DNA from: Amborella trichopoda | Lineage: Eukaryota > Streptophyta > Magnoliopsida > Amborellales > Amborellaceae | Assembly (NCBI RefSeq): GCF_000471905.2 | Contig: NW_006497600.1 | Location: 462,639 to 526,638, forward strand | Direction of reading: 5' to 3' | DNA: 64,000 nt | Shown here: positions 47,175 through 58,039 of the stretch, one piece after another | Position numbering within the stretch: the stretch's first letter is position 1 | Layout of the letters: each line of letters starts with the position of its first letter | Notes under the pieces: model-generated | The model's database searches: none | Told to the model about the DNA's origin: nothing | Seen by the model: only the letters and a program-made list of their open reading frames with translations | Translations under genes and position numbers: made by a program

Positions 47175-47645
47175 CATGGTATGGTTTGTATAAGGCCGAG
47201 GCTCTAAACAATCAAAGTAAGGCACACTTTCAAATAGTATCAAAAGATTTTGTTTCAATATGATGGCTTAAATTATTTATGTCATATCTAATTATAAGAT
47301 TTAAAGCTTTAAAATAGTGTAGATCAAGCAAATTTACACTTGAAATAGAGTCAAGAAATGTGATTGCAATATTAGAAATCATTGTAATAGCCTTAAAATA
47401 TATTTTCATCTCTAATTATAAAATTTAAAGCTTCAAAATAGTGTAGATAGAGCATAACTATAAAAATTTAAAAATCTTAAAAATTAACGGTCCAAAAATA
47501 CATTACAAGATGCACTATTTCTAAAATTTAAAACATATTTTTTTCTAATGTTCATGCATTGTGATATCAAAACGACCTCTTACAATGAAATTTTTGAGGT
47601 GAGCCCTAATTTGATTATTTAGAGCCTCCCACTTATACAAACTTT
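47175..47645. mobile_element. MITE, family G copy 3, upstream of the DUF212 gene
   Basis: The arms GTTTGTATAAGGCCGAGGCTC plus TAAACAATCAAA and the inverse of the right end (GTTTGTATAAGTGGGAGGCTC plus TAAATAATCAAA) form a terminal inverted repeat of about 35 bases. Interior blocks match 28608-28987. It sits within 200 bases of the DUF212 start codon and could alter its promoter. No clear target duplication. Confidence 0.7.
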
Positions 47646-47689
47646 TTCCTTACCAGACGCACTATTTAAACTTTGAAGCCCACTTTTTC

Positions 47690-48058
47690 CGTAATCCTGA
47701 GGAGGGGAGAAATGTAGTCCATTGAACTTTGATGGACATGGATCACCCATTGAACTTTGATGGACATGGATCACCGTGTGGACAGGAAGACGATAACGCA
47801 TAGAGAAAGGTTTTTAATAGTCCAATATATTATATTATATTTTTGATGTTCCTTGGATTGGCTACGATCACTATGCCATGTCATCTTTGCATTATGAGAC
47901 CTTATTTTAGTGTGAGGGCTTCAAAGAATCAAACTTTAATCTCCTCCTTTTATTAATCAAACTTTTTTATTAAGATTTTACCAAAGTCAAATCAATCATT
48001 GATATCAGTTTGTATTAAATTGGAAAACTTGGTTAACCTAATAATGAATGGAGGATAT
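47690..48058. repeat. dispersed repeat, copy 2
   Basis: Matches 43170-43560 and seems to continue at about 48946-49045 (AGTCTAGATATCTCATTTATGA against TTTAGACATCTCACATAAGG), so the family G element at 48068-48936 has split this copy. A ~25-base block with AACTTTGATGGACATGGATCAC is tandemly doubled near 47725-47775. Confidence 0.75.
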
Positions 48059-48174
48059 TATTTTAGAAAAAAGAGTTTATATAAGGTTGCAATCTTAAAA
48101 TGGGGAAATAAGATCAATCTCAAAAATCTATTGGAATAGGTTGTTTTGATGTTGAAAAATATTTGAATGGCCTA

Positions 48175-48465
48175 GGGTCTTAACAACGGTATTGCTGAGT
48201 TTCATGATGAGTTTTTTATTCCATTCTCACCAAAAAGTAGTGCCCAAATCCCCACCCACTTACCACTTTTTTTAGAAATGCTCAATTAGCATGGTGGTTA
48301 ATGTGTATGCCTACCCTCCATTTTGGTGAGGGTTCAAATCCCACCAGGCTATGCGATCTTGGCGGTGGTATTGTCGATGCCCATGATGAGGTCTCTAACT
48401 CCATTCTCACCAAAAGGTAGGTAGGCCCAAAAATGCCCACTAACTTATCACTTTGGAAAAGTGGC
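48175..48465 (+). mobile_element. tRNA-derived SINE, one truncated and one full unit
   Basis: The unit from about 48275 has an A-box-like TAGCATGGTGGTTAATG and a strong B box, GGTTCAAATCCCACC, about 43 bases apart, followed by a body with GGTGGTATTGTCGATGCCCA and CTCCATTCTCACCAAAAGGTA. The same body lies just upstream (48175-48270) without the tRNA-like head, so two copies are in tandem. It is nested in the family G element. Confidence 0.65.
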
Positions 48466-48625
48466 TTGAGTTGTGGTAGTAACACCTCACACCCAAGTCA
48501 CCACATTGTGGTTTTTATTCTCACTACTAACACCACCCCATTAATACTTTGCAAAAAGTTATTTCTTAATCTATTTGAAAAACGGGTAGGAGTCTGTCTT
48601 TCCCAATTGAATTACCTTAAAAAAA
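48466..48625 (+). mobile_element. tRNA-derived SINE-like repeat, copy 2
   Basis: TGGCTTGAGTTGTGGTAGTAAC (A-box-like) and GTGGTTTTTATTCTCACT (weak B-box-like) lead a ~160-base unit similar to 36797-36960. It directly follows the SINE at 48175-48465 inside the family G element. Confidence 0.5.
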
Positions 48626-49045
48626 TCTCTAATTGATCATCTCGATATTGAGATATATGAATATATAAAAAAAGAAAGATATCGAGTCCCGAAAATAGTA
48701 AATCTTGTAACATATTATCTGCTTATAATATTTCAAGTCCCAAAGATTTTCAGTCTGTGTTTATAGATCTACTTGATTTGAACCATATTTGAAGTTTAAA
48801 GTTACATAATTGGAGATGAAAATAGAAATTAGACTATCCGAAGATTTTTTGACACGAAAATTACGTCTTATGATAACATTTAGAGGTGCATCTTACTTTA
48901 ATTGTTTAAGGTTGCAACCTTAGACAAACCACACCCTATTTTAGATATCAATGAAAGTAATGGTTAACATTAAAAAAGAAAGAAAAAAAATAGTCTAGAT
49001 ATCTCATTTATGAGAGAGCTCAGTTACCGATTATCTTCCTTTTTT

Positions 49046-49344
49046 TTATTGGTTTATTTGGGTATATAATCACACCCTTAATTGATCCCCACAACCCTTG
49101 AATCTTGATTAAATCTTATTTAAGGGTAATGCAATCCTAGCGAACATGCATGTAAAAATTGGTCAAGGTAATCATGTTTATAATACAAATAAAATTACAA
49201 GATACAAATAAAGGTTGATCTACAACGGTAATAATATTTCACATAAAATTTGTACTTCACATTCAACTAGCTAATGGCACATGCATTGCATAATGATTAT
49301 TCAAAGAGATTGAGTGAGCAATGATTTTTAAGATATTTATTTTT
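49046..49344. other. AT-rich DNA left of the large Mutator-like element
   Basis: No coding region or repeat family recognised. GATATTTAT near 49332 could pair with GATATTTTT near 62930 as a 9-base target duplication with one mismatch, but the outer ends of the flanking element are too diverged to confirm this. Confidence 0.35.
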
Positions 49345-49348
49345 AAGA

Positions 49349-49570
49349 AAAATTACGTAAATATTTGTTATAGTTTCTATTATTACTAAAATACCAAATA
49401 GTTTTTGTTATTACTAGTATGTCCGTTTTTTTCACTTCATAACGAAATTTTTTAAAAAAGACGTTTTACCCTTTTCCGTTTTTTGAACAACCGAAATTTT
49501 TGGAATTTCGGTTTTTGCAAAACTGAAATTTTTTTAGTTTCAGTTTTTCAAAAACCGAAAGTTTTCACAT
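49349..49570 (+). repeat. left terminal inverted repeat of the MULE
   Basis: Pairs with the inverse of about 62720-62910. The inner part contains GAACAACCGAAAT and AATTTCGGTTTTTGC palindromic motifs of the same kind as the array at 58040-58880. Confidence 0.8.
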
Positions 49571-50247
49571 TAACAAAACCCATTTAACCTTATCATTCGA
49601 GCATGTAGGAGCATTGTTCTTATTTTTTAAGGTTCCAAAAAACATTTGTCCCCTAATACAGTATCCTACAATTTTTTCTGTCCCCCAATACAATATCCCA
49701 CATACTTGAAGAGATTAGCTCTTAGTTTGGTCATGATTGGTACCTTTCTTACTCTTGGCTTATACAGTTGATTAATTTTGTCACAATTAGTACAATATTT
49801 TTTTTGTATTACTATTTGTTGTCTATTGTTGAAGTTTACTTTTTGGGGTAAATATTGTCGAAGTTGTTTATTTGCATTACTATTTTTTGTTTATTTGTTT
49901 TGGGTAGTTTATTAAACAATCGATTTATTTAGTAGTACATTATGTTGATATATTATATTTATTGTTTTGGGTTGTTCAACTTGTTTGTTTGGATTAATAT
50001 TTATTGTTTATTTTATGTTTGTATTAATATTTGTTGTTTTGGGGGTTTATTCAATAATTGATTTTTTTAGTAGTACACTATTTTGATCTATTGTGTAACA
50101 CACATTTTATGAACCCTAAATTAATTAGATATATCCAAATTTTTTATATTCCTTATTGTATGAATTTTCTGTAACACGAATTTTGGTATTCATTTAATAC
50201 AATAGCATTGACGATAGTTACCGAGGGAATGCAATTGGTATTTCGAT

Positions 50248-50586
50248 ATGGGGGTGAGACGAATCCAGATGCGTGTTGTTTATAAAAGGGGAAAATTGAA
50301 GGCTACGAAGTATAAAGGAAATAGTTCCTTGGAGGAACTAAAAAGTCATTTTGGGAATTTAACATCGTGTGATTCAAACAAATTGACTATTATATACCAC
50401 AACACAAGTCTATCTAGTGACCTTGATTTGATTGATGTAAGTGATGGTATAGATGTATCTTTTATGTTGGGAGGGGAGTCTTCAAGTATTGTTGTATATA
50501 TTGCCTCTGCAATAGAGTTGGAGCAGAGATCTATGGAATTCCAAGCAGCAGAACTTGTTGGTAATTGGCCCTTTTTCAGAAATTAG
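50248..50586 (+). pseudogene. MULE transposase N-terminal (PB1-like) segment
   Basis: The reading starts at ATG 50248 (MGVRRIQMRVVYKRGKLKAT). It continues with a ubiquitin-like pattern (SLEELKSHFG ... LTIIYHNTSLSSDLDLIDVS then DGIDVSFMLGG), typical of the PB1-like N-terminus of plant MuDR transposases. A plausible intron leads to 50685-50870 (NAHLLDQHENLQVVLKPELI), where an LTR element interrupts the gene. This part has no stop of its own, but the gene as a whole is broken. Confidence 0.65.
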
Positions 50587-50869
50587 TACATCTACAATTT
50601 ACATTTTCATATCTAATTTGCTTTATTTAAATATTTTATGTGCACAAATTGTTTCTTCATCTTACACTCTATCTTTTGTCAACAGTTGCCGTAATGCTCA
50701 TTTACTTGATCAACATGAGAACCTTCAAGTGGTGCTCAAGCCTGAGCTAATACCAGAGCGTGATATAGAGGATATTGAACCGATTGAGAGACCAAGTAGA
50801 AGAATTAGTAACGAGGTTCAATTGAAAATTGCTCAATTTTTAAAAATGACAATAAATGCCGGCATCATC

Positions 50870-51186
50870 TGTTAACGTATGGATATGGATATGTATCATA
50901 ATGATACATATAAGTACGGAGGGTGTTAACATATGGATATGGTTATGTATCATAATGATACATATCAGTATGGATATACATTTATATGGATGCATATCTC
51001 TTGATAAGATTAGGTGGTGTCTATCCATAATTGTTGGTATTTATCTTTAATTGTTATTGGTCGTATATTTATATAGGGTCTTGTTTATTCTTAACTTTTT
51101 AATAAAGAGAGAGTTCTTTGCACTATTATAAAATAATCTTCCATGGGGGCCTAAGGCTCAAATATATAGAAATACAGTTTCTAATA
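50870..51186 (+). repeat. left LTR
   Basis: Contains two tandem units of about 58 bases, each with the near-perfect palindrome ATATGTATCAT-A-ATGATACATA, then AATAAAGAGAGAGTTCT near its 3' part. Differences from the right LTR in unit number and point changes indicate an old insertion. Confidence 0.85.
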
Positions 51187-52794
51187 TGGTATCAGAACCA
51201 TAGACTCCTCAACCTCATATATGAGCTCGCCAACCTCAGATCTAAGGTCAGGGAATTTTAATACCCTAATGACATATTTGAGGTTGGGAATTTTAGTACC
51301 CTACTATTGGATTGTTCGAAAGCTCCAGTTTGCTCGGCAAATCCCGTGACAATTTAAGTTTGCAAAGCAACAAGTGTTCCAACAAGTTTTGTTTAATATG
51401 CAAAGCAACAAGTTTGCTTTTGACGGTACAAGTTTGCAAGTTCCTGGACCACTTCAACACCCCTTCCTAGTGCAAACTTTTGACGGCGCAAAAGTTTTGG
51501 ATCGTGCAAATTGTTGCTGCCCTATCAAGTTCTCTGTTTATAGAGATAGAGTTGGTTGCTCTTCTCCTTCTTTTGCCTCATGATCTTGATCTCATGTTTC
51601 AGATCCATCTGAAATCTCACCAGCCACTCTAATATGATACTGCCATTGACCCTTTCCGTCAACCTAAAAACACCCCTCTGAAATGGTTTTTTTCGATCGA
51701 GTTTTTCATTACTCGATCATGTCTGTTATCTATCAACAAAAAAACACCGTTTTGGAATGATCTTTTTTTATCTAGTTTTTTCGTTTACGAGTATGTCTAT
51801 TTTGGTTTATGAGCCTTTCACGACCCCGCTCCCTGACCCCTGCCGTACTAAACCGGAGGGCGACAGAGTGCGGGATCGTACGTCACTCAGGTATGAATGA
51901 CATCAATACATGTTAAGAGTGCGGAATCAAAGCAAACCACGAGAAATCAATAAAACTCATCCACCAAGTACTAAAAACTGAAATAAATTAAAACCATTAA
52001 ATTATCCATATACAGTCTCCAAGGTCATCAACAATATCAAGAATATTACAATTCATCCAAGGCACTATAGCCTATTAACAATATTACAAAGCGTCACAAA
52101 CAACATAGTACAGCCGACGACTAGTTGATACCTACAAAAACAAGGAGATCTTCTAGTTTAGCTCGGGCCTTCAGTCCACCAAACACAATCACCGCTTGCC
52201 TGTCTTCAACTTGCAGCTGTCAATCTACAAGGGTGGAAGCAAATGAATGACCTAAAAAGCCCAGTAAGTAGATCATAACATCATGCTTCCCTTTCTATGT
52301 ATATTATCACACAACACAGATCAAGGTTCTAAACCATGCTCATAAAACATGAGTCAAACATCACAAATATGTCACAATTATAGGATGATGCTTTTCATGG
52401 TAGAGCAGGCACGATATAAGATGTTAGATATCATATACACTAGCAATCTATTAGATTTCAATAGATCCACACAAACAAGAGAGCATAACAAAATCAACAA
52501 ATACAACCCACTCTCTAGCCCTATTCATCAGGCCACTCCCATATCTTGCAAATCGATCATAAAACTCAGGAAATCATATATCTCAGGTCAATCTCATAAC
52601 TCAGGTCAATCACACATCTCAAGTCAATTACATAACTCAAGCGACTACCCATGCCGAGCGTGCAATTTGCACAAGGCATTACCTGGAAGTCACATATCAC
52701 CTCGTGTGCACCTCATTGGTGTCTGTTATGGCCATGCGATACGCTCCAAGCATGTCAAGTAATCACATAACAATTACAGTATCACAGTATTCAA

Positions 52795-53030
52795 CTACCA
52801 ATGGATGACCTATTGCGTAGTGGTCAATATCACATCTGCTCACACATTCACAGTATGCCAACGGTTACATATCACCTCATGTGCACTCAGAAATCACATA
52901 TTCTAGTACAGTATACCCCACTACCAATGGAGGACCCATTGCGTAGTGGTCATATCATAGATATCAGTTTTATATTTAACAAAGTCAGAATACTCACTAC
53001 CAATGGAGGACCCATTGCGTAGCAGTCAGA
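52795..53030 (+). repeat. repeat of CTACCAATGGAGGACCCATT type, three copies
   Basis: The block ACTACCAATGGA(T/G)GACC followed by (T/C)ATTGCGTAG(T/C) occurs near 52795, 52920 and 52995. It lies in the ~3.1-kb insertion and is non-coding, although short frames across it give similar peptides. Confidence 0.8.
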
Positions 53031-53039
53031 TATCGGTAT

Positions 53040-53480
53040 TCATATGCCAGAATCAGAAAGTATCAGTATCACATAATGGCCATGTTAATATCACAGAATA
53101 GCAGTATCAGTATCACAGAATGATAATATCAATATCACGAAATGACAGTATCAGTCTCACATAATGCCAGTATCAGCATCACATTTTAACAATATCATAT
53201 TCACATAATAATAGTGTCCATATCACATAATAACAGTATCAGATTCACAAAATAACGATGTCCATATCACAAAATAATAATATCAGATTCACAGAATAAC
53301 GGTGTCCATATCACAGAATAACAATATCAGATTCACAGAATAATGGTGCCCATATCATAGAATAATGGTGCCCATATCACAGAATAATAATATCAGATTC
53401 ACAAAATAATGGTGTCCATATCACATAATAACTATATCAGATTCACAGAATAATGGTGTCCATATCACAGAATGAGTGTT
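53040..53480 (+). repeat. ~42-46-bp satellite-like array (TATCAGATTCACA ... GTCCATATCACA)
   Basis: Units combine ACAGAATAA(C/T), AATATCAGATTCACA and GGTG(T/C)CCATATCACA; the higher-order unit is about 42-46 bases, with shorter ones at the left end. About ten units are recognisable. Confidence 0.8.
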
Positions 53481-54540
53481 ACACCTGCAATTTCAAGCTG
53501 TGACATTTAATTGTAAATAGGGTCATAACTTTTGATTCATTTGGAATTTGAAGGCGGTTTCAAAACAAATTTTATACTAGACACACCTATCTTTCAAATG
53601 GGGTGGTTTGAAAGAAATTGAACCTTGTTTGTCTCCTCAATAGTTCAAAAGAATCGAGATATTTCATTTAAAATTTACTGTGTAGTGAAGGCAATGACAT
53701 ATCTTTAAAATTTACTCCATAACTTACAATAAAAAAAAATTCTAAAAAGTGCTCAATACGTAAATTTAAGCTTACTCATGAACTGTTCAAATGGCAGTAG
53801 TTTGGAAGAAAATGGATCCCTTTTGATCAGTCAAAATCTGTGGTGATAGACGCAATTCTGAATTTTATAAAAGTTGTCCACAGTAACATATTATTCCAAT
53901 TAATCATATAACTCTCAAATTAATGACAATTTCAAGAAGTTCTAAACATGTGATATCAAGTTTACTAAAAAATATTTCAAACGGAAGTAGTTTGGAAGAA
54001 AACAGACCTCATTTGGTCAGTCAAAACCCTTAATATCAGAGACATCAGTTTTGTGCTTTTACCAAAACTGTCCGCAGTGATCTATTGGCTTGTTTCGCAG
54101 TATAACTTCACATAAATAAAGAATCAGAGCAACATGTGAATATAAACATTAAAATAGACTCGAAAATCTTTTCAATGGCGGTAATTTTGTGTCATTTGGA
54201 CTTCAATTGCTTAATCAAACTCTCAGTACAACAAAAGTATCATTCCTAGAAATTATCACAGTCTGCTAACAGTGACCTATATGCACAAAACAAAGAATTT
54301 CTTCCGAACTATCAAGAATCTTAGCAGTCATAAACACCAAACTCGACATAAACTCACAGATCTTTCAAATGGTGGTGATTTGAGGCCAATGGGGTATCAT
54401 TTGCTTAGTCAAAATCTCATCACAAAAGTAGATAAATTTCCTGGAAAATCACAGTACAAATATGGCACATTCCAAAGACTATCCCATAACTTCAAATCCA
54501 TATAAGATAACAACATGAAACCTTTACTATTTTAAACTAG
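53480..54540 (+). repeat. degenerate ~190-200-bp repeats
   Basis: Motifs like CAAATGG(C/G)(G/A)GT, then (A/G)TTTG(G/A)A, then a few dozen bases later TTGGTCAGTCAAAA-like sequence, recur about five times with spacing near 190-200 bases (around 53600, 53790, 53985, 54180, 54370). Strongly diverged, no coding function. Confidence 0.5.
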
Positions 54541-55388
54541 ACTCACACAAGCATCATTTCTCAAAATTTCGGGATCCACAATAATGATAACAGCGCCCAA
54601 CTTACAAAGAATATCTAATTGCTGGAAAACAGAACACAAACATATATGCTTAACTTCAAGCCTAATCCATGCTTTATTCATGCTTAAATCACACTTTATT
54701 CATGCTTAATTCATGGAAATTCATGCTTAACTCTCATACATAAGATCATACTTCATACTATGGACAAATAATAACATAGTTTACTTACCTTGTGTTTCAA
54801 TGGTGATCCCAAGTCCTTCATACAGCTCACTCACAACAATAGGCACAAAAGGTCGGAATTTCTAAGGGTTCAAAGGAGGAAAAACATGGGGAAGAGAGAG
54901 AGAGCTGGAAGATGAGAGCTGGGATTCAAATCGAGTTTTGTTAGTAATTACAAGTGCCTCTTGTTTGATGATCGAATTTCTCAATCCAGGTTGATGGTTA
55001 AGTTTTCTGTTACTTGATCCCTTGTTATTGTGGAATTATCTGTTACTTCTTGTGTGTTGATCAAATTTTTTGTTACTCGATCTTATCTTTTGATCGAGTT
55101 TTTCGTTACTCAATCCAGGATGTTTCGAAAGCCTGTTTGTTTGCTATTTATCAAGTTTTTGTTACTCGATCTCATCTGTTCCTGAGGTCTGTTGCTTTCT
55201 ATGCTTGTTATTCAATCAATCTGAGCATGGAGATCATCGCTTCTATCGGCAATCTGAGCATGAAGACCACTGCTTCTGTCGATCATGCCATGCACCTGAA
55301 GACTTGAAGATCCAATTCATTTATTTATGCAATTTATTGTTCAAACTCCAGTTGCTTTGTGTCAAAGCATCTTGAGTTTGAGGGAGGT

Positions 55389-55815
55389 TGTTAACGTATG
55401 GATATGGATATGTATCATAATGATACATATCAGCATGGAGGTTGTTAACGTATGGATATAGATATGTATCATAGTGATACATATCAGTACGGGAGGGTGT
55501 TAACGTATGGATATGGATATGTATCATAATGATACATATCAGTACAGATATGCATATGTATGGATGCACATCTCTTGATAACATTAGGTGGTGTCTATGC
55601 ATAATCGTTGGTATTTATCTTTAATTATTGCTGGTCATATATTTGGTGTTTATCCATAACCGTTGTTATTTATCTTTAATTGTTATTAACAGTATATTTA
55701 TACAGGGTCTTATATATTCTTAACTTTTTAATAAAGAGAGAGTTCTCTGCGGTATTTTGAAATAATCTTCCATGGGGTCCTATGGCCCAAATATACAGAA
55801 TTATAATTTCTAACA
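55389..55815 (+). repeat. right LTR
   Basis: Carries three tandem units of about 55 bases with the ATATGTATCAT/ATGATACATAT palindrome, against two in the left LTR. A segment with TTTATCTTTAATTRTTRYT is also duplicated here, which accounts for most of the 110-base length difference. Confidence 0.85.
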
Positions 55816-55899
55816 TCATTTGATTGATTTTATTGTCTACAATAATTTTGTTTTAAAGTTTGACAAAAGCGAAGGGGGGCTGGTGTGGGCAAGTTGTAA

Positions 55900-57490
55900 G
55901 TAAGAGGGATACACATGACAAGTGCAATGCTTACGAGTTGGCAGTATGACATATTTTAAAGTGAAGTTCATGATTAAGGAGCACACATGTATTGGTCCAA
56001 TAGGGAGGGTCCATCAGCCACTAGCTCGTAGTGATTGGATGGCAAAAAAAATTAAAGCCTGAATTCATGACTAATCAAAAATTAAAGCGAAAGACTTTAT
56101 AAAGGATGTCCGACACGATCATGATGTCAGACTTTCTTACATGCAAGCTTAGCAGAGAAAAGATGTTGCTAGGGAGATTATAGATGGATCACATGACCAA
56201 TAATACAATGACATCTCATTATGTATGGAGAAGCTCTGAAGAACCAACCTCAAACCAAAGTTCGTATCCATACAGATGAAGGCAGATTCAAATGACTATT
56301 TATTACTTTTCGTCCACGCATCATGAGTTTTGTTAATGGATGCAAGCTACTAATAGGTAGTAATGGGATATTCTTAAAAAAAAAATATCAAAGGCATATT
56401 ATTGTGTGTTATTGCCGTAGATGCAAATAATGAGCTCTTCCCAATGGCATTTGTAGTGGTCGAGAAGGAGAACTGCTTGAGTTGTTATTAATTCTTGAGT
56501 ATACTGAGTGAACTATTGAATGAGTTTGCTAATCTTCCTGCTTTGACAATTGTATCAGATTGTTAGAAAAGCCTACGAGAAGCAATAAAAAAATATTTTC
56601 TCACATATTTTCCAACATTCTACATGCAACATATGGGAGAAAACTTCAAGAGCTTTATGAAGAAGTTGACAAATACCGAAGTATTGTTGACGCTGTTTTG
56701 GAAGGTTGCCCGTAAAGCGACCATTGGTGGGTTTGACAAAATAATATTTGATATACGGTATGCTGACCTAGAGGCATATTAGTGGATTAAGAATGTCCCT
56801 CCCAAATCTTGGGCAAATGCATATTTTTCAGGGGCTAGATACAATGATCTTACCTCTAATAGCCGAGTCATTCAATGCATGGATTTTATCTGTTTGGGAG
56901 AAGCCGATCATTGCAATGTGTGCAGAATTAAGGGTACAGTTGATGATTAGATTTGAAAAGAAGAGGAACGAAGCTAATAGTTGGAGCAGTGTGCTAGTAC
57001 CAAAAGCTCAAGAATTACTCAACTTGTAAAAGATGAAGGTAATATTTTTACACACATTTATATCCGGCAAGGATACACAGTTTGATATCCACTATGCAGG
57101 GAAGTATTATGCTGTCGAATTAACTCATTGGACGTACAATTATAGGAAATGGTAAATATGTGGCATATCGTGTAGTCATGTCATTTCAGCTATTAACCAT
57201 ATGCACTTGGATCCGACTGCGTACTACCATCAGTATTTCATAGTGAAATACTTTAAAAAGGTCTTTCAAACTCCCTTTAGGCCTGTCCCGGATGATATTG
57301 AGTTGACTGGTATATTCAACCGGACAGTGTTGCCACCGAGGACGATACGCCTTCCCGATAAGTCGAAGAAACAATGAAAAATATCTGAGACTGAACACTC
57401 CACTACTAGGGCTTTGAAGTGCAAGTGATGCGGCGTGGTAGGTCATAATAGGAGGACTTGTAGAGAACCGATAGGTCATTAGGGAATGAA
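55900..57490 (+). pseudogene. MuDR-type transposase relic (catalytic, SWIM, CCHC zinc knuckle)
   Basis: Across several frames and stops the order matches plant MULE transposases: FKVKFMIKEHTCIGP (about 55950), VRLSYMQA and REIIDGSHD (about 56130-56190), a degraded first catalytic block reading SNGIFLKKKYQ (about 56350-56390), VDANNELFPMAFVVVEKEN (about 56415-56475), TIVSDC-KSLREAIKKYF (about 56545-56600), RVIQCM/IAESFNAWILSV (about 56850-56905), SCSHVISAINHMHLDPTAYY (SWIM finger, about 57170-57230), and CK-CGVVGHNRRTC (zinc knuckle, about 57420-57460, one cysteine neighbour replaced by a stop). It is clearly inactive. Confidence 0.85.
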
Positions 57491-57776
57491 TCATTTAGGG
57501 ACTTATCCCTAAGATCATCATGCTGTTTGGATTGTCATTTTGTATTGAATTATCATTTTGATGAATTAATGGAGATATTGAATTCTGTGTTGTCAATCTT
57601 GTGTTTTTGTACTTGGTATTAAGGGATCTTAAAATAGGTGGAGATCATACTTTGGTGCTAATTCTAGTTGACATGCCCTTCCAAGTTTGGGCAATAAACA
57701 TTAATATCAAATAAGCCCTAAAGAAATATTCAATTTCAAAATTTATTATCATTTGGGTTAAATGTGGACAATAATA

Positions 57777-57980
57777 TTAAGGGATTGTATACAATGAGAC
57801 TATTTACCTTTGTTACAAGGTGGTCACGTTTACTCAACCATATGATGTGAAAATTTATTTTGAAGTTTGACCTTAGTCAACAGAATAATCGCAACCACCC
57901 ATTTTCATATCCAATGGTCAAGATTAATGTGACCACCTTGTACAAAAGGTCAATGGGCTCATTCTATACTTTCCCTTATT
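57777..57980. mobile_element. MITE, family E copy 3
   Basis: The left arm AGGGATTGTATACAATGAGAC plus TACAAGGTGGTCAC pairs with the inverse of the right arm (AGGGAAAGTATAGAATGAGC plus TACAAGGTGGTCAC). About 200 bases, non-coding, flanked by TTA-like bases. It lies just beyond the MULE transposase relic and is a later insertion into the MULE. Confidence 0.7.
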
Positions 57981-58039
57981 AAACAATCAAATGCAATGAG
58001 TTCAAATAAACTGCTTTTCTAATGGTGTTAAAAAACAAA

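Larger units (their letters stand above)
48068..48936. mobile_element. family G element copy 4, with 9-bp target duplication
   Basis: TATTTTAGA is present at both 48059-48067 and 48937-48945. The ends GAGTTTATATAAGGTTGCAATC plus TTAAA and, inverse of the right end, GTGGTTTGTCTAAGGTTGC plus AACCTTAAACAATTAAAG form the terminal inverted repeat. The 9-bp duplication points to the Mutator superfamily for this family. The interior contains SINE units at 48175-48625, so it is longer than the other copies. Confidence 0.75.
51825..54930. mobile_element. ~3.1-kb repeat-rich insertion within the LTR element
   Basis: The LTR element's own interior has TCGAGTTTTTCRTTACTCGATC-type repeats at 51690-51800 and again at 54930-55180. 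Between them the sequence changes to one starting CACGACCCCGCTCCCTGACC with satellite-like arrays, indicating a separate insertion. Its class is unknown (it may be LTR-derived). Exact ends and target duplication were not resolved. No coding domain is seen. Confidence 0.5.
50870..55815 (+). mobile_element. LTR retrotransposon with Copia-type PBS and no visible gag-pol
   Basis: Direct terminal repeats 50870-51186 (317 bases) and 55389-55815 (427 bases) both start TGTTAACGTATGGATAT and end TTTCTAA(T/C)A. A primer-binding site TGGTATCAGAACCA (51187-51200), complementary to the initiator-Met tRNA end as in Ty1/Copia elements, follows the left repeat. A purine tract GAGGGAGG precedes the right repeat. 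Flanks TCATC and TCATT form a 5-base duplication with one mismatch. The interior has only short frames, so it is non-autonomous. It sits in the MULE transposase. Confidence 0.85.

Noticed and set aside
48275..48345. A functional tRNA gene
   Set aside because: It has A- and B-box-like motifs, but no cloverleaf with acceptor stem can be formed convincingly and the body continues as a repeated SINE tail.
52349..53022. Open frames in the repeat-rich insertion as genes
   Set aside because: They are made of tandemly repeated non-coding units and show no domain.
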